DNA of 64,000 nucleotides from Petroclostridium xylanilyticum (lineage in GTDB: Bacteria > Bacillota > Clostridia > SK-Y3). The notes below the pieces were generated by a model. It ran no database searches. It was not told where the DNA came from and was given only the letters and a program-made list of their open reading frames with translations. Positions 17,554 to 26,769 of the stretch are shown here, one piece after another (position 1 is the first letter of the stretch; every line of letters starts with the position of its first letter). The stretch spans positions 80,245-144,244 of the forward strand of contig NZ_NPML01000003.1 in NCBI RefSeq assembly GCF_002252565.1, in the 5' to 3' direction. A program made the translations under genes and the position numbers.

Positions 17554-17583
17554 TTGCGTACACAAGTAAAATTATGATAGAAT
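17554..17583 (+). promoter_or_regulatory. Probable promoter of the tyrS T-box transcript
   Basis: A -35-like TTGCGT (17554-17559), an 18-base spacer and a -10 TAGAAT (17578-17583) lie just upstream of the first T-box helix. Confidence 0.5.
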
Positions 17584-17589
17584 ACACAA

Positions 17590-17850
17590 AAGACGATGAA
17601 GGAGTTTTAGTAGTAGTCCATGGTTACAATGCAGAGAGAAGTCCGGGTGGTGCAAGGGCTTCAGTACATGGTCATATGAATTACCCTCCGGAGTTGCGCA
17701 CTGAAGAATAAGTAGTAGGTGTAGACGGTTGCCGGCCGTTACAGCGGTAAATTATGAATGAGGTATACCTGGCGCTAGGGCGCAGGTGTATGAATTAAGG
17801 TGGTACCACGAGCTTTCTCGTCCTTATGCTGGGTGAGAAAGTTTTTTGTT
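17590..17850 (+). promoter_or_regulatory. T-box leader (tRNA-Tyr sensing) of tyrS
   Basis: The conserved AAGGTGGTACCACG T-box is at 17797-17810. It is followed by the terminator CTTTCTCGTCC (17813-17823) / GGGTGAGAAAG (17831-17841) and a T-run. Stem I includes the GCAGAGAGAAGTCCGGG region. In GAATTACCCTCCGGAG the TAC is in specifier position, matching tyrosine. An overlapping reading frame across 17493-17711 is a by-product of this RNA. Confidence 0.93.
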
Positions 17851-17884
17851 TTTAATTTAGTAAATATAAACAGGAGGTATTCGT

Positions 17885-19114
17885 ATGAGCAGCGTATTTG
17901 ATACATTAAAAGAAAGAGGGCTGTTGGCCCAGGTTACTCATGAAGAACAAGTTAGGGAAATACTTGAGAAAGAAAAGGTAACATTTTATATCGGGTTTGA
18001 CCCTACTGCAGACAGCTTGCATGTAGGACATTTTCTGCAGATGATGGTGATGGCACATATGCAGAGGGCTGGACACCGGCCTATTGCCATCATAGGCGGG
18101 GGAACTGCCATGGTAGGAGATCCTACCGGTAAGACCGATATGAGAAGAATGATGACCCGTGAAGAAATTCAGCATAATGCCAATAATTTTAAGAAACAAT
18201 TGTCCAAATTCATTGATTTCGGTGAAGGAAAGGCCTTAATGATAGACAATGCCGAATGGCTGCTGGAGCTGAACTATGTTCAATTTTTAAGGGAAATCGG
18301 TGTGCATTTTTCGGTAAACAGGATGCTTACAGCCGAGTGCTTTAAATCAAGGTTGGAGAGAGGTCTTTCTTTTATAGAGTTTAACTACATGCTCATGCAA
18401 AGCTACGATTTTCTTAAGTTATTCCAAAAATATAATTGTACATTCCAATTAGGAGGAGACGACCAGTGGTCAAATATCCTTGGAGGAATTGACCTCATTA
18501 GAAGAGTAGAAGGCAAGGAAGCCTATGGAATGACATTTACCCTATTAACTACAAGTGAAGGTAAAAAGATGGGCAAGACTGAAAAGGGAGCCCTATGGCT
18601 GGATGCTGAAAAGACATCTCCTTACGAATTTTATCAATACTGGAGAAACGTACATGATGACGATGTAATAAAATGTTTGAAACTGATTACGTTCTTGCCG
18701 CTGGAAGAAATAGAAAAGCTGGCTCAGTTAAAAGACCAGGAAATTAATAAAGCAAAAAAAATATTGGCTTATGAGGTTACCAAGCTGGTTCACGGAGAAG
18801 AAGAAGCAATTAAGGCTCAGCAGGCGGCAGAATCTCTTTTTGGAAAAGGCGGAAATGCCGTAGATATGCCGACTACTGAAATAACTACAGACGAATTAGG
18901 AGAAGGTATGAATGTTTTAGACCTGCTGGTTAAGACTAATCTAATCCCTTCAAAAGGAGAAGGGCGGCGTTTGATCACTCAAGGCGGCCTATATATAAAC
19001 GACAGCAGAGTTGAAACCGTTGATCTGGTGATAGGAACTCAAGACTTTAAAGAAAATCAGTTAATGGTTCGAAAGGGTAAAAAAGTATATCATAAGATAG
19101 CACTGAAAAAATAA
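17885..19114 (+). CDS. tyrS: Tyrosyl-tRNA synthetase
   Basis: A 409-residue class I synthetase that charges tRNA-Tyr. The HIGH-type motif appears as HVGHF within [15 protein letters not shown], the KMSKS-type loop as [14 protein letters not shown], and the tyrosine-pocket [14 protein letters not shown] is intact. The S4 RNA-binding domain is at the C-terminus ([20 protein letters not shown]). The AGGAGG ribosome binding site is 8 bases before the ATG. Expression should be controlled by the Tyr T-box leader just upstream. Confidence 0.97.
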   Translation: MSSVFDTLKERGLLAQVTHEEQVREILEKEKVTFYIGFDPTADSLHVGHFLQMMVMAHMQRAGHRPIAIIGGGTAMVGDPTGKTDMRRMMTREEIQHNANNFKKQLSKFIDFGEGKALMIDNAEWLLELNYVQFLREIGVHFSVNRMLTAECFKSRLERGLSFIEFNYMLMQSYDFLKLFQKYNCTFQLGGDDQWSNILGGIDLIRRVEGKEAYGMTFTLLTTSEGKKMGKTEKGALWLDAEKTSPYEFYQYWRNVHDDDVIKCLKLITFLPLEEIEKLAQLKDQEINKAKKILAYEVTKLVHGEEEAIKAQQAAESLFGKGGNAVDMPTTEITTDELGEGMNVLDLLVKTNLIPSKGEGRRLITQGGLYINDSRVETVDLVIGTQDFKENQLMVRKGKKVYHKIALKK

Positions 19115-19188
19115 TTAATAGGAAAATATAAAAGTTACATTGTACTAAATAAAAAGCTGTAGAATTCATGAACTGACCTCTCTAAAGT

Positions 19189-19208
19189 AGATTAATACAA
19201 ACGTTTTT
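19189..19208. promoter_or_regulatory. LacI-type operator-like sequence, copy A
   Basis: TACAAACGTTTTTA is nearly palindromic around a central CG, as expected for LacI-family operators. The 20-base word AGATTAATACAAACGTTTTT recurs with one mismatch at 29135-29154, so the two copies bracket the carbohydrate island. Binding is inferred. Confidence 0.35.
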
Positions 19209-19502
19209 ATCTTTATCTACTTTAAGGGGTTCTGTTCACTTTTGGGACAGCCCTGTTTTTACGGACTTTACATGCCTTAATAACCCGTGATATAAAAATA
19301 TCTTTTAAAGCCAGGAAATAAGTAGCCTATTTTCAAAGAATAATGAGATGTCATAAAAGTTATCAAAAACTTATTGGAATCGGTTTCGATAGTTTATTCA
19401 CAATAAGCTGTAATATTTCAATAAACTGAGGACAATTTCCTCAATAACTGGAGGTTATATCAATAGAATTTGTGAAATTTTGTACAAAATTTATAAATTC
19501 TA

Positions 19503-19531
19503 TTGACTTTACCTAAAAAATGGTATATTAT
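19503..19531 (+). promoter_or_regulatory. Strong sigma-A-like promoter without an adjacent gene
   Basis: TTGACT (19503-19508), a 17-base spacer and TATTAT (19526-19531). The start region reads ACGAAAACGCTCCCG, which has a LacI-operator flavour. The next intact gene begins 835 bases downstream, so either the leader is long or the gene it once served is lost. Confidence 0.55.
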
Positions 19532-19962
19532 ATATACGAAAACGCTCCCGACTTAAACGATATAACCTATTTAATTGTTATTTTGTTTATCTGTAATTAG
19601 TTATATTTTTTGGTTATAGTGACTTATATAGTGTTCTTATTGGTATAATAAAATACAACTTCTAACTAGTAGTACAAACTATCTTCTAAGCAATATTTTT
19701 TTAAATTTCCCTTATAAACTTTTAAAGTAGCTATTTTTCTAAATTTGTTAGATATACTTTTTAAAGTGGCTTTCTAAACTTCACTAAAAATATTTTAAAG
19801 TATGCATATGGTATATCTTTAGTTTTCAATAAAACATAATATGAAACGTAGTCTTGCCTGAAACTACCGGTTTTCAGACAAAAAAAGGCCACATCTTATT
19901 AAACCGTAAGAATTACGGTTATAAGTTAACAATAATATTTATTATTATGTGAACCTTGATAG

Positions 19963-20205
19963 CTAAATAGCGTTTTTTTCAATGACAGTGTAACCGAGGG
20001 ATTCAAGACGTTTTTTCATGCTTTTTGCTGCATTTTTGCCAACCTCGTCATGCTTTAATGCTATGGAATTTGGATGCTAAATACGTATTCTTGGTATGCG
20101 AAGTTGCATGGGCGCATTGACATGTTAAGGTTTGCATTTTTCTTCAATCTTTTTATCCAGCTCTGCAATTTGTTGATTAATAAATGCCAAGTGATTTAGT
20201 ACCAT
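19963..20205 (-). pseudogene. Transposase remnant (IS110-like)
   Basis: Read on the minus strand in one frame, this gives HLAFINQQIAELDKKIEEK, a stop, MQLRIPRIRI, another stop, then HPNSIALKHDEVGKNAAKS and LESLGYTVIEKNAI before a final stop. The first segment resembles the linker helix of IS110-family transposases; the last resembles a transposase C-terminus of uncertain family. There is no start and there are two in-frame stops, so it is a decayed, probably internally deleted copy. It marks the left side of the carbohydrate island. Confidence 0.5.
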
Positions 20206-20366
20206 TTAATATCACTGGGTGTCTATTTATATTATCTTATATTATTGGCATGATTGGCAATACGTTTCATCATTATTTGTGCCGGGTGTGCCCGGTGTGG
20301 CAGTTAGTATGAATTTAGCTGTTACTTATTTGTTGTAATGGAAATGATTCCGGAGGAGATGAGCAA

Positions 20367-21404
20367 ATGGCTGCCGTCAATATAAATGATATAGCAAAAG
20401 TTGCAAATGTTTCTAGAGCAACTGTCTCAAGAGTATTAAATAACAGTCCAGAGGTTAGTGAAACAACAAAGCAAAAAGTATTAAAAGTGATAGAGGAATT
20501 AAATTATGTTCCCAATGCAGCAGCCAGGACTTTGGTGCGTAGAAAAACTGATATTATTGGTGTATTGGTAAATAATGTAGCAGATGCTTTCTGGGGGCGC
20601 ATCATAAGAGGTATTGAGACCAATATTTTAAAGACGCGATATAATGCAATATTTGTAAACTGTAAAACTGCTTTGGATGATTGGGCATATAAACCAAAAT
20701 TTAAAGAGAACATAAGGCTCCTTACCGAAGGAAGGGTAGATGGTATTATAATAGCGACCACAAATGAGTTAGAACAAGAAGATATTGAATTTCTGACAGA
20801 TAGAAATATTCCTTTTGTAGTGATACAGGATATGTTACAAGATAAAAGGGTTAATTTTGTAAATATAGATAATTTTAAAGGGGCTTATACTGCTACTAAG
20901 TATTTAATCAATCTTGGCCATAGGGATATCGTTCATATAACAGGGCCTTTAGAAAGCCGAATTGCGGTCGAAAGATCTCAAGGTTTTGAAAAGGCTCTGT
21001 TGGACCATGGAATTCCGTTAAACAATCAAAATATACTCAGGGGGAATTTCCGCTATAATGATGGATATTGGCGTATGAAACAGATTCTATCGTGGGGTAG
21101 AAAGCCAACTGCGATATTTTTTGGTAATGATCTTATGGCCTATGGCGGTATGCAGGCTGCTAAAGAAGCTAATGTAAGAATTCCTGAAGATATGTCCATT
21201 ATAGGTTTTGATGGGTTGGCCGGAGAATTTGAGTTTGCTGGTTTAATGCCTCCTTTAACCACTATGCATCAACCAATGATAAAAATAGGAGAATGTGCTG
21301 CACAAATTATCATAGATAAAATAGATGGAGTGAGTGAAGAGGTACAGCATATATTTTTTGATGTAGAGTTAATTAAAAGAGATTCTTGTAGGAGTCTTAA
21401 ATAA
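20367..21404 (+). CDS. LacI-family transcriptional regulator
   Basis: A 345-residue DNA-binding repressor. The N-terminal LacI helix-turn-helix and hinge read NINDIAKVANVSRATVSRVL and PNAAARTLVRRKTDIIGVL. The periplasmic-binding-protein-like effector domain runs from about residue 60 to 340 (VDGIIIATTN, LINLGHRDIVHITGP, STPTAIFFGND-type segment). It heads the sugar ABC operon and very likely controls it; the effector sugar is unknown. The GGAGG ribosome binding site sits 8 bases before the ATG. Operator-like words with ACGTTT cores occur upstream at 19841-19850 and 20261-20270. Confidence 0.95.
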   Translation: MAAVNINDIAKVANVSRATVSRVLNNSPEVSETTKQKVLKVIEELNYVPNAAARTLVRRKTDIIGVLVNNVADAFWGRIIRGIETNILKTRYNAIFVNCKTALDDWAYKPKFKENIRLLTEGRVDGIIIATTNELEQEDIEFLTDRNIPFVVIQDMLQDKRVNFVNIDNFKGAYTATKYLINLGHRDIVHITGPLESRIAVERSQGFEKALLDHGIPLNNQNILRGNFRYNDGYWRMKQILSWGRKPTAIFFGNDLMAYGGMQAAKEANVRIPEDMSIIGFDGLAGEFEFAGLMPPLTTMHQPMIKIGECAAQIIIDKIDGVSEEVQHIFFDVELIKRDSCRSLK

Positions 21405-21436
21405 AAATTTATTTAACTTTGGATTAAGGCTTTCAG

Positions 21437-21446
21437 GGATTAATCC
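21437..21446. promoter_or_regulatory. Short palindrome between lacI and the binding-protein gene
   Basis: GGATTAATCC is a perfect 10-base palindrome in the 92-base gap ahead of the solute-binding protein gene. It may be an operator for this operon or a coincidence in AT-rich DNA. Confidence 0.25.
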
Positions 21447-21496
21447 TAAAGAGCTTTGGTCAATAAAAATATTTTAGACTTAAAGGAGGTTTTTAA

Positions 21497-22843
21497 ATGA
21501 AAAAGTTTGTGTCAATTCTGCTGGCAGTTGTGATGGTAATATCTTTATCGGCTTGTGGCACATCTAATAAACCAGCAGACCAATCAAAAGAACAATCTAA
21601 AGCAGAGGAAAAGAAAGCTACTGAAGACAACAAGCCTGCAGCCGAGAAGAAAAAGATCTCATTGTGGCACATCCAGGTGGCTAAATCAACCGGAGAGGTT
21701 GTAAATGATGCAGTTGCAAGGTTTATGAAGGACAATCCAGATGTAGAAGTAGAAAATGTTGCCAGCGAAAATGACCCATATAAAACCAAGTTAAAGGTTG
21801 CTATGGGCAGCGGTAACCCGCCGGATGTATTCCATTCCTGGGGTGGTGGATGGTTGGAAGCTTTTGTTAAGGAAGGTATGGTTGAAGATATCACCGCAGA
21901 TTTAGATAAAGGTGGATGGAGAGATACTTTCTACCAAGCTTATCTGGATATGGCAAAATTCAATGGTAAGAACTATGGCGTACCTGCTGAAATGAGTTCC
22001 GTTTTGGTATATTACAATAAAGAATTATTTAAGAAATATAATATCGAAGTGCCAAAAACATATGAAGAGTTCAAAAAAGCAATAAAGACATTGAAGGACA
22101 ACAATATCATTCCAATCGCTATTGGAAATAAGAGTAGATGGCCAGGTGCTTTAACTTTCATCTATTTATCAATGCGTATAGGCGGTTATGATGTGTTCCA
22201 AAACGCTTATCAGAGAAAACCTGGTTTTACCTTTGAAGATCCTTCTTTCATAGAAGCAGGTAAAAAGATTCAGGAATTAGTAGATATGGGAGCGTATCCA
22301 GAAGGCATGAACGGTATTAACTATGATACCGGCGGATCCAGAATGTTAATCTATACTGGTAAGGCGGCCATGATCATACAAACTTCAGGATTTTTATCTT
22401 TCGCTAAATCGGAAGCTCCGGATTTCTTTAATAATAATTTAGGATTCTTCCCATTCCCAGCGGTTGAAGGCGGAAAAGGGGATCCAACGGATATCGTAGG
22501 CGGAGTAAATGCGTATTCAGTATCCAGTAAGACCAAACATAGAGATGCTGCTGTAACACTTTTAAAGTATCTTAGTGATAAAACTTATGGTCAAATGATG
22601 ACGGACAATGCAGCTAGACTTTCTCCAGTACACGGTATTGAGATTAAAGACCCGATGCAAAAAGAATTGGCCGCAATCTTAAGTAAAGCGAAGCATGTTC
22701 AGTTGTATTATGACCAATTCTTGCCACCTGAATTGGGTGAACTTCATAAGGACACAACCCAAGCTCTATTCGGCAAAACGATAACTCCTGAAGAAGCTGC
22801 TAAGAAAATGGAAGAAAAGGCGAAACAAGTATTCGGGAAATAA
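21497..22843 (+). CDS. Sugar ABC transporter substrate-binding lipoprotein
   Basis: A 448-residue family 1 (CUT1-type) solute-binding protein. The N-terminal signal peptide ends in a lipobox LSAC, so Cys20 should be lipidated. A charged Lys/Glu-rich linker (about 24-52) precedes the mature domain, which has KISLWHIQVAKSTGEVVND and the typical GNPPDVFHSWGGGWL loop. It delivers oligosaccharides or sugars to the two permeases encoded next. No ATPase gene is in the operon, so a shared MsmK-type ATPase is likely. A strong AAAGGAGG site precedes the ATG, and a hairpin follows. Confidence 0.93.
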   Translation: MKKFVSILLAVVMVISLSACGTSNKPADQSKEQSKAEEKKATEDNKPAAEKKKISLWHIQVAKSTGEVVNDAVARFMKDNPDVEVENVASENDPYKTKLKVAMGSGNPPDVFHSWGGGWLEAFVKEGMVEDITADLDKGGWRDTFYQAYLDMAKFNGKNYGVPAEMSSVLVYYNKELFKKYNIEVPKTYEEFKKAIKTLKDNNIIPIAIGNKSRWPGALTFIYLSMRIGGYDVFQNAYQRKPGFTFEDPSFIEAGKKIQELVDMGAYPEGMNGINYDTGGSRMLIYTGKAAMIIQTSGFLSFAKSEAPDFFNNNLGFFPFPAVEGGKGDPTDIVGGVNAYSVSSKTKHRDAAVTLLKYLSDKTYGQMMTDNAARLSPVHGIEIKDPMQKELAAILSKAKHVQLYYDQFLPPELGELHKDTTQALFGKTITPEEAAKKMEEKAKQVFGK

Positions 22844-22853
22844 TAAAGTTAAT

Positions 22854-22888
22854 AGATATACTGAAAGGGGCTGCCTTTCAGTATATCT
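22854..22888 (+). terminator. 15-bp hairpin between binding-protein and permease genes
   Basis: AGATATACTGAAAGG (22854-22868) and CCTTTCAGTATATCT (22874-22888) pair perfectly over a 5-base loop, with no good T-run. In sugar ABC operons such hairpins stabilise the upstream message or end part of the transcripts, giving more binding protein than permease. Confidence 0.6.
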
Positions 22889-22950
22889 AAATATTCTTTA
22901 TATAACTGAATACAGTTAACTTCTGAAAGGAGCAGGGGGTAACATAGATT

Positions 22951-23898
22951 ATGGAAAAGTTGATAATAGAAAACCAACCTGCACAGCAGGCTAGGTTAAA
23001 GGAGAAAAGGAAGTCACAAATTAAATACGGAATGATGGTTTTATTATTCTTATTACCTGCACTTGCTGTATATAGCACATTTAATGTTTATGGTGTTATC
23101 ATGACTTTTTATTATAGTACTTTAAAATGGACAGGGATAGGTTCGAACGTCCAATCTATTGGTTTTGGAAATTTTGTACGTCTTTTGGGAGATTCGATGC
23201 TGTGGTATGCACTAAAGAACAACCTAATACTGGTAGTTGTTTCTATTGCTGTTCAACTTCCGATGGGCTTAATCATGGCATTAATGATTAATGCCAAGAT
23301 TAAAGGAGTTAAGTTTTTTAGAACAGTTTACTTCATGCCTATGTTATTATCGACGGTTGCTACCGGCATACTGTGGACACTAATTTATGACCCTAATTTC
23401 GGTATGCTAAATGCATTCTTGGATGCGGTAGGATTAGGTAATCTAAAACAAGGATGGCTAGGCCTAGAGAGGACAGCCATGATTTCAGTACTGATCACGA
23501 TATGTTGGCAGTATACACCATTTTATATGATACTTATGAAGGCAGGGTTAACAAATATACCTACAGAGTTATATGAATCGGCAAATATAGATGGTGCTAC
23601 AGGGTTAAGAGCTTTTTGGAGCATAACACTTCCATTGATGTTGGAAACAATCAAAACTGCAGCAATTCTGTCCTTAGTTGGTTCTTTGAAATATTTTGAT
23701 TTGATCTACGTAATGACTGGTGGCGGGCCGAATGGTGCGACTGAATTAATGGCAACCTACATGTATAAGAAAGGTTTTATTGAATTTGATATGGGATATG
23801 GAAGTTCTATTGCAGCCTTTATGTTTATTGTAGCATTAACCATTACAGCAACCGTTCAATATTTTACTCGTCAAAGCAAATCTGAAATGGAGGTGTAG
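22951..23898 (+). CDS. Sugar ABC transporter permease (MalF-type)
   Basis: A 315-residue inner-membrane permease with six TM spans. The EAA motif region is ESANIDGATGLRAFWSITLPLM, which contacts the ATPase. YVMTGGGPNGATELMATYMY near the C-terminus is typical of CUT1 permeases of the MalF/UgpA type. It pairs with the binding protein upstream and the second permease 3 bases downstream. Confidence 0.93.
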   Translation: MEKLIIENQPAQQARLKEKRKSQIKYGMMVLLFLLPALAVYSTFNVYGVIMTFYYSTLKWTGIGSNVQSIGFGNFVRLLGDSMLWYALKNNLILVVVSIAVQLPMGLIMALMINAKIKGVKFFRTVYFMPMLLSTVATGILWTLIYDPNFGMLNAFLDAVGLGNLKQGWLGLERTAMISVLITICWQYTPFYMILMKAGLTNIPTELYESANIDGATGLRAFWSITLPLMLETIKTAAILSLVGSLKYFDLIYVMTGGGPNGATELMATYMYKKGFIEFDMGYGSSIAAFMFIVALTITATVQYFTRQSKSEMEV

Positions 23899-23901
23899 TA
23901 G

Positions 23902-24723
23902 ATGAACAATATATTCAAAAAAATAGGCTTGTACTTTGTAGCAGTTATATTTCTAATTACTACCGGTTATCCCTTTGTTTTTGTTCTACAGACCTCATTT
24001 AAATCGCAAATGGAGTATTTAATGAATATATGGGCGTTTCCACAGCAATTATTCCTTGAAAATTATGCAAGAGTATTATCGCCCGATTTCTTAAGATACT
24101 TTTTAAACAGCTTGATAGTTGCTTCCATTTCTGTAACCATTGTTATTTTTATAGCATCTCTGGCAAGCTATGCGTTCGCTAAATTGGAATTTAAGCTAAA
24201 CAAATATTTATTTATAATTTTTGTGGCAGGGATGATGATTCCGGTTCACACTACATTGATTCCTGTGTATGTATTGGTTAATAAAGTAGGATTATTTGAT
24301 TCTTTGTCTGGCCTTATAGGTCCTTATACCAGTTTTAGTTTACCTATTGCAGTTTTTATCATGACAGGATTTTTTAAAGAAGTACCTAAGGAACTTGAAG
24401 AGGCGGCTACAATCGACGGTTGTTCGCATTTTATGATTTATAGGAAAATTATGTTTCCCCTTTCCACACCTGCCATTGCTACTGTCGCAATTTATAACTT
24501 TTTGCATACCTGGAATGAGTTTATCTATGCGTTGGTACTGATAAACAGTACGGAAAAAAAGACATTGCCTTTAGGTATAAGAGAGTTTTATGGTTTGGAA
24601 ACAGTGAATATTCCTGCTGTTATCACAGCCATTACTGTTGGAACACTTCCTGTACTTCTATTCTATTTCTTTGCACAAGAGAAAGTTATTAACGGATTGG
24701 TGTCTGGAGCAGTAAAAGGCTAA
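23902..24723 (+). CDS. Sugar ABC transporter permease (MalG-type)
   Basis: A 273-residue permease with six TM spans. The EAA loop is EEAATIDGCSHFMIYRKIMFPL, and the NFLHTWNEFIYALVLINS segment is characteristic of MalG/UgpE-type CUT1 permeases. The GGAGG site overlaps the end of the partner permease gene, so the two are tightly coupled. It probably forms the second half of the transmembrane channel. Confidence 0.93.
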   Translation: MNNIFKKIGLYFVAVIFLITTGYPFVFVLQTSFKSQMEYLMNIWAFPQQLFLENYARVLSPDFLRYFLNSLIVASISVTIVIFIASLASYAFAKLEFKLNKYLFIIFVAGMMIPVHTTLIPVYVLVNKVGLFDSLSGLIGPYTSFSLPIAVFIMTGFFKEVPKELEEAATIDGCSHFMIYRKIMFPLSTPAIATVAIYNFLHTWNEFIYALVLINSTEKKTLPLGIREFYGLETVNIPAVITAITVGTLPVLLFYFFAQEKVINGLVSGAVKG

Positions 24724-24786
24724 ATGATTGCTAAGAGGATTTGTATGAACTGGATATAGTTAAGCTTTTATAAGGGGAGAGCAGAA

Positions 24787-26769
24787 ATGATAGGAGTTAG
24801 TAATAAAGGCTTGCATTTGGATGGGAAATTATTGCCTCTCTATAGTGGTACAATTCATTATTGGAGGCTTGAAAGAAAACTTTGGAACGGTATACTGGAT
24901 AATGTTATCAAAATGGGTTTTGAAATTATTGAAACCTATATTCCATGGGCTGTTCACGAGATTGAAAAAGAAAAATATGATTTTGGTGAGATAGATAAAA
25001 ATAAGGATTTAGATGCTTTTTTATCTCTTTGTGAAGAGAAAGGTTTGAAGATTTTAGTCAGGCCTGGTCCGCATATTAACGCTGAAATTACATATTTTGG
25101 TTATCCGGAAAGAATATTATATGATAAAGAGATACAAGCGCTTACTAATTATAATACGCCTTGTATCTATGCAGCTTTTCACAAGCAGTTTCCTATTCCC
25201 AGCTATGCGAGTCAAAAGTTTTATGCTGAAACAGGAGAATATTTTGATGCTTTGATGCCTATTTTATTAAAGCATCAATATCCTAAAGGAGGGATTATTG
25301 CAATACAATCCGACAATGAAACGTGCTATTTTTTCAAAGATAAAGCGTACGCTGTTGACTATAATAAGGATTCTATTCAATTATATAGAGATTTCTTAAA
25401 AGATAAATATATTGATATTGAAAGTCTAAATAAATGCTATAGAAGTAAGTATAAATCTTTTAGCGAGATTGAGCCACCTAGATCTTTTAATGGAAAGACA
25501 AAAGAAGAACTGCCTTATTACTTTGATTGGATCAGGTACAAAGAATATCAAATTATGTACTCCTTAAAGAGAATAGCAAGGATGTGGAAAGATAGAGAAA
25601 TCAATGTACCAGTGTTCCACAATATTGCATTCCAATATTATACGCCTGTTGATATGATTAATACAGAGGCCATGGATGAAATTGATATTGCTGGAATCGA
25701 TATCTATAGAAATAAAGAAGATTATAATCCTCTAAAGATTACTGCAAAATATCTGTCTGGTTCCAGCATATTGCCTTTTATACCTGAGTTTGGTTCTGGG
25801 GCATGGTATGATTTTGGAAAGACATTTACCCCTGAGGATGAGGAGTTTACTACACTTTATACTTTTATGCACGGCATTAAAGCGATTAATTACTATATGA
25901 TCGTTGAAAGAGAACGATGGCAAGGGTCGCCTATTACTAGGGATAATCGAGTAAGAGAAGGATACTTTAATTTTTATAAAAAGTTCAATGAATTTTTGAA
26001 AGAATATCGGTTTAATGAAATGGATAAGTCCAGGAAGGTGCTGGTTTTAAGGAATTATGATAAATCACGTTTTCATTCGCTCTATTCTATGTTGGATTTT
26101 GTCCTTATGAATATCCCTTATAAGTTATCCAAACCAAGCGTGGATTTAAGTTTCAAATATATTAATACAGATGTAGACCATTGGAAACGGGATGAATGGG
26201 TGGATGAAGTGAGCAAAGCCCTTGATGAGATGGGCTTTGATTATGACTATTCGGATACACATTTGCCTCTTCAAAAGATGAAAAAATATGAAGTAATATT
26301 TGCTTCTACATATGATTTTATGGATAGAGATGAACAAGAAAAATTGATTCAATATGTTGAAGATGGCGGTCACTTGATTATTGGCCCTGGAGTTCCTTAC
26401 ATAGATACCAATATGGATTCTTGCACAGTCTTATTGGATTTTATTAACTTTAATAGAGAAGAATTAAAAGGAAGCGTTACCTTGATAGAACATCCAGCTG
26501 AATCTGAAAAATATTTAAATAAAATTGGATTGAACAAAGAATTTGATGTTTCACAAAAAGAAGTAGAATTGGTAGTGTATGAAGGGAATGGTAGGAAACT
26601 ACTGTTCATGGCTAATCCTACTAATAATAATTTCTATGATGTGACTCTTTTGTTTAATGGGGATAAAGTGTTAAAAGCGGTCTTAAATGCTTCTGATGTT
26701 TTTGGTAAGGGCGCAGTAAGTATATCAATAGCCCCATATAAGGTGATGGTATGGGAGGTGCAGAGATGA
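24787..26769 (+). CDS. GH35-like beta-galactosidase family protein (clan A glycosidase)
   Basis: A 660-residue protein without a signal peptide, so it acts inside the cell. The N-terminal TIM barrel follows the GH35 pattern: YSGTIHYWRL, ETYIPWAVHE and RPGPHINAEITYFGYP. The probable acid/base is Glu178 in QSDNE, and the probable nucleophile is Glu334 in PEFGSG. The C-terminal third has a flavodoxin-like beta-galactosidase trimerisation type domain (FASTYDFMDRDEQEKLIQYV, GGHLIIGPG), more like GH42 enzymes. It probably removes beta-linked galactose or related sugars from the imported oligosaccharide. Its stop overlaps the next start (ATGA). Confidence 0.82.
   Translation: MIGVSNKGLHLDGKLLPLYSGTIHYWRLERKLWNGILDNVIKMGFEIIETYIPWAVHEIEKEKYDFGEIDKNKDLDAFLSLCEEKGLKILVRPGPHINAEITYFGYPERILYDKEIQALTNYNTPCIYAAFHKQFPIPSYASQKFYAETGEYFDALMPILLKHQYPKGGIIAIQSDNETCYFFKDKAYAVDYNKDSIQLYRDFLKDKYIDIESLNKCYRSKYKSFSEIEPPRSFNGKTKEELPYYFDWIRYKEYQIMYSLKRIARMWKDREINVPVFHNIAFQYYTPVDMINTEAMDEIDIAGIDIYRNKEDYNPLKITAKYLSGSSILPFIPEFGSGAWYDFGKTFTPEDEEFTTLYTFMHGIKAINYYMIVERERWQGSPITRDNRVREGYFNFYKKFNEFLKEYRFNEMDKSRKVLVLRNYDKSRFHSLYSMLDFVLMNIPYKLSKPSVDLSFKYINTDVDHWKRDEWVDEVSKALDEMGFDYDYSDTHLPLQKMKKYEVIFASTYDFMDRDEQEKLIQYVEDGGHLIIGPGVPYIDTNMDSCTVLLDFINFNREELKGSVTLIEHPAESEKYLNKIGLNKEFDVSQKEVELVVYEGNGRKLLFMANPTNNNFYDVTLLFNGDKVLKAVLNASDVFGKGAVSISIAPYKVMVWEVQR

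Larger units (their letters stand above)
19115..20366. other. 1.25-kb AT-rich spacer before the carbohydrate island
   Basis: This stretch has no intact gene. It holds a hairpin AAAGTAGAT / ATCTACTTT (near 19184-19223) behind tyrS that could end the transcript, several LacI-type operator-like words, a good promoter at 19503-19531 with no gene directly behind it, a decayed transposase fragment on the minus strand at 19963-20205, and a small CCGGG/CCCGG hairpin near 20283-20296. Confidence 0.6.

Noticed and set aside
17493..17711. A 72-codon open frame upstream of tyrS
   Set aside because: It overlaps the promoter and the first helix of the tyrosine T-box leader, including the TAC specifier region, and has no family match, so it is a by-product of the RNA.
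19963..20205. A functional IS110-type transposase with bridge RNA
   Set aside because: The frame has two internal stops, no start and no catalytic DEDD region, so only a relic is claimed.
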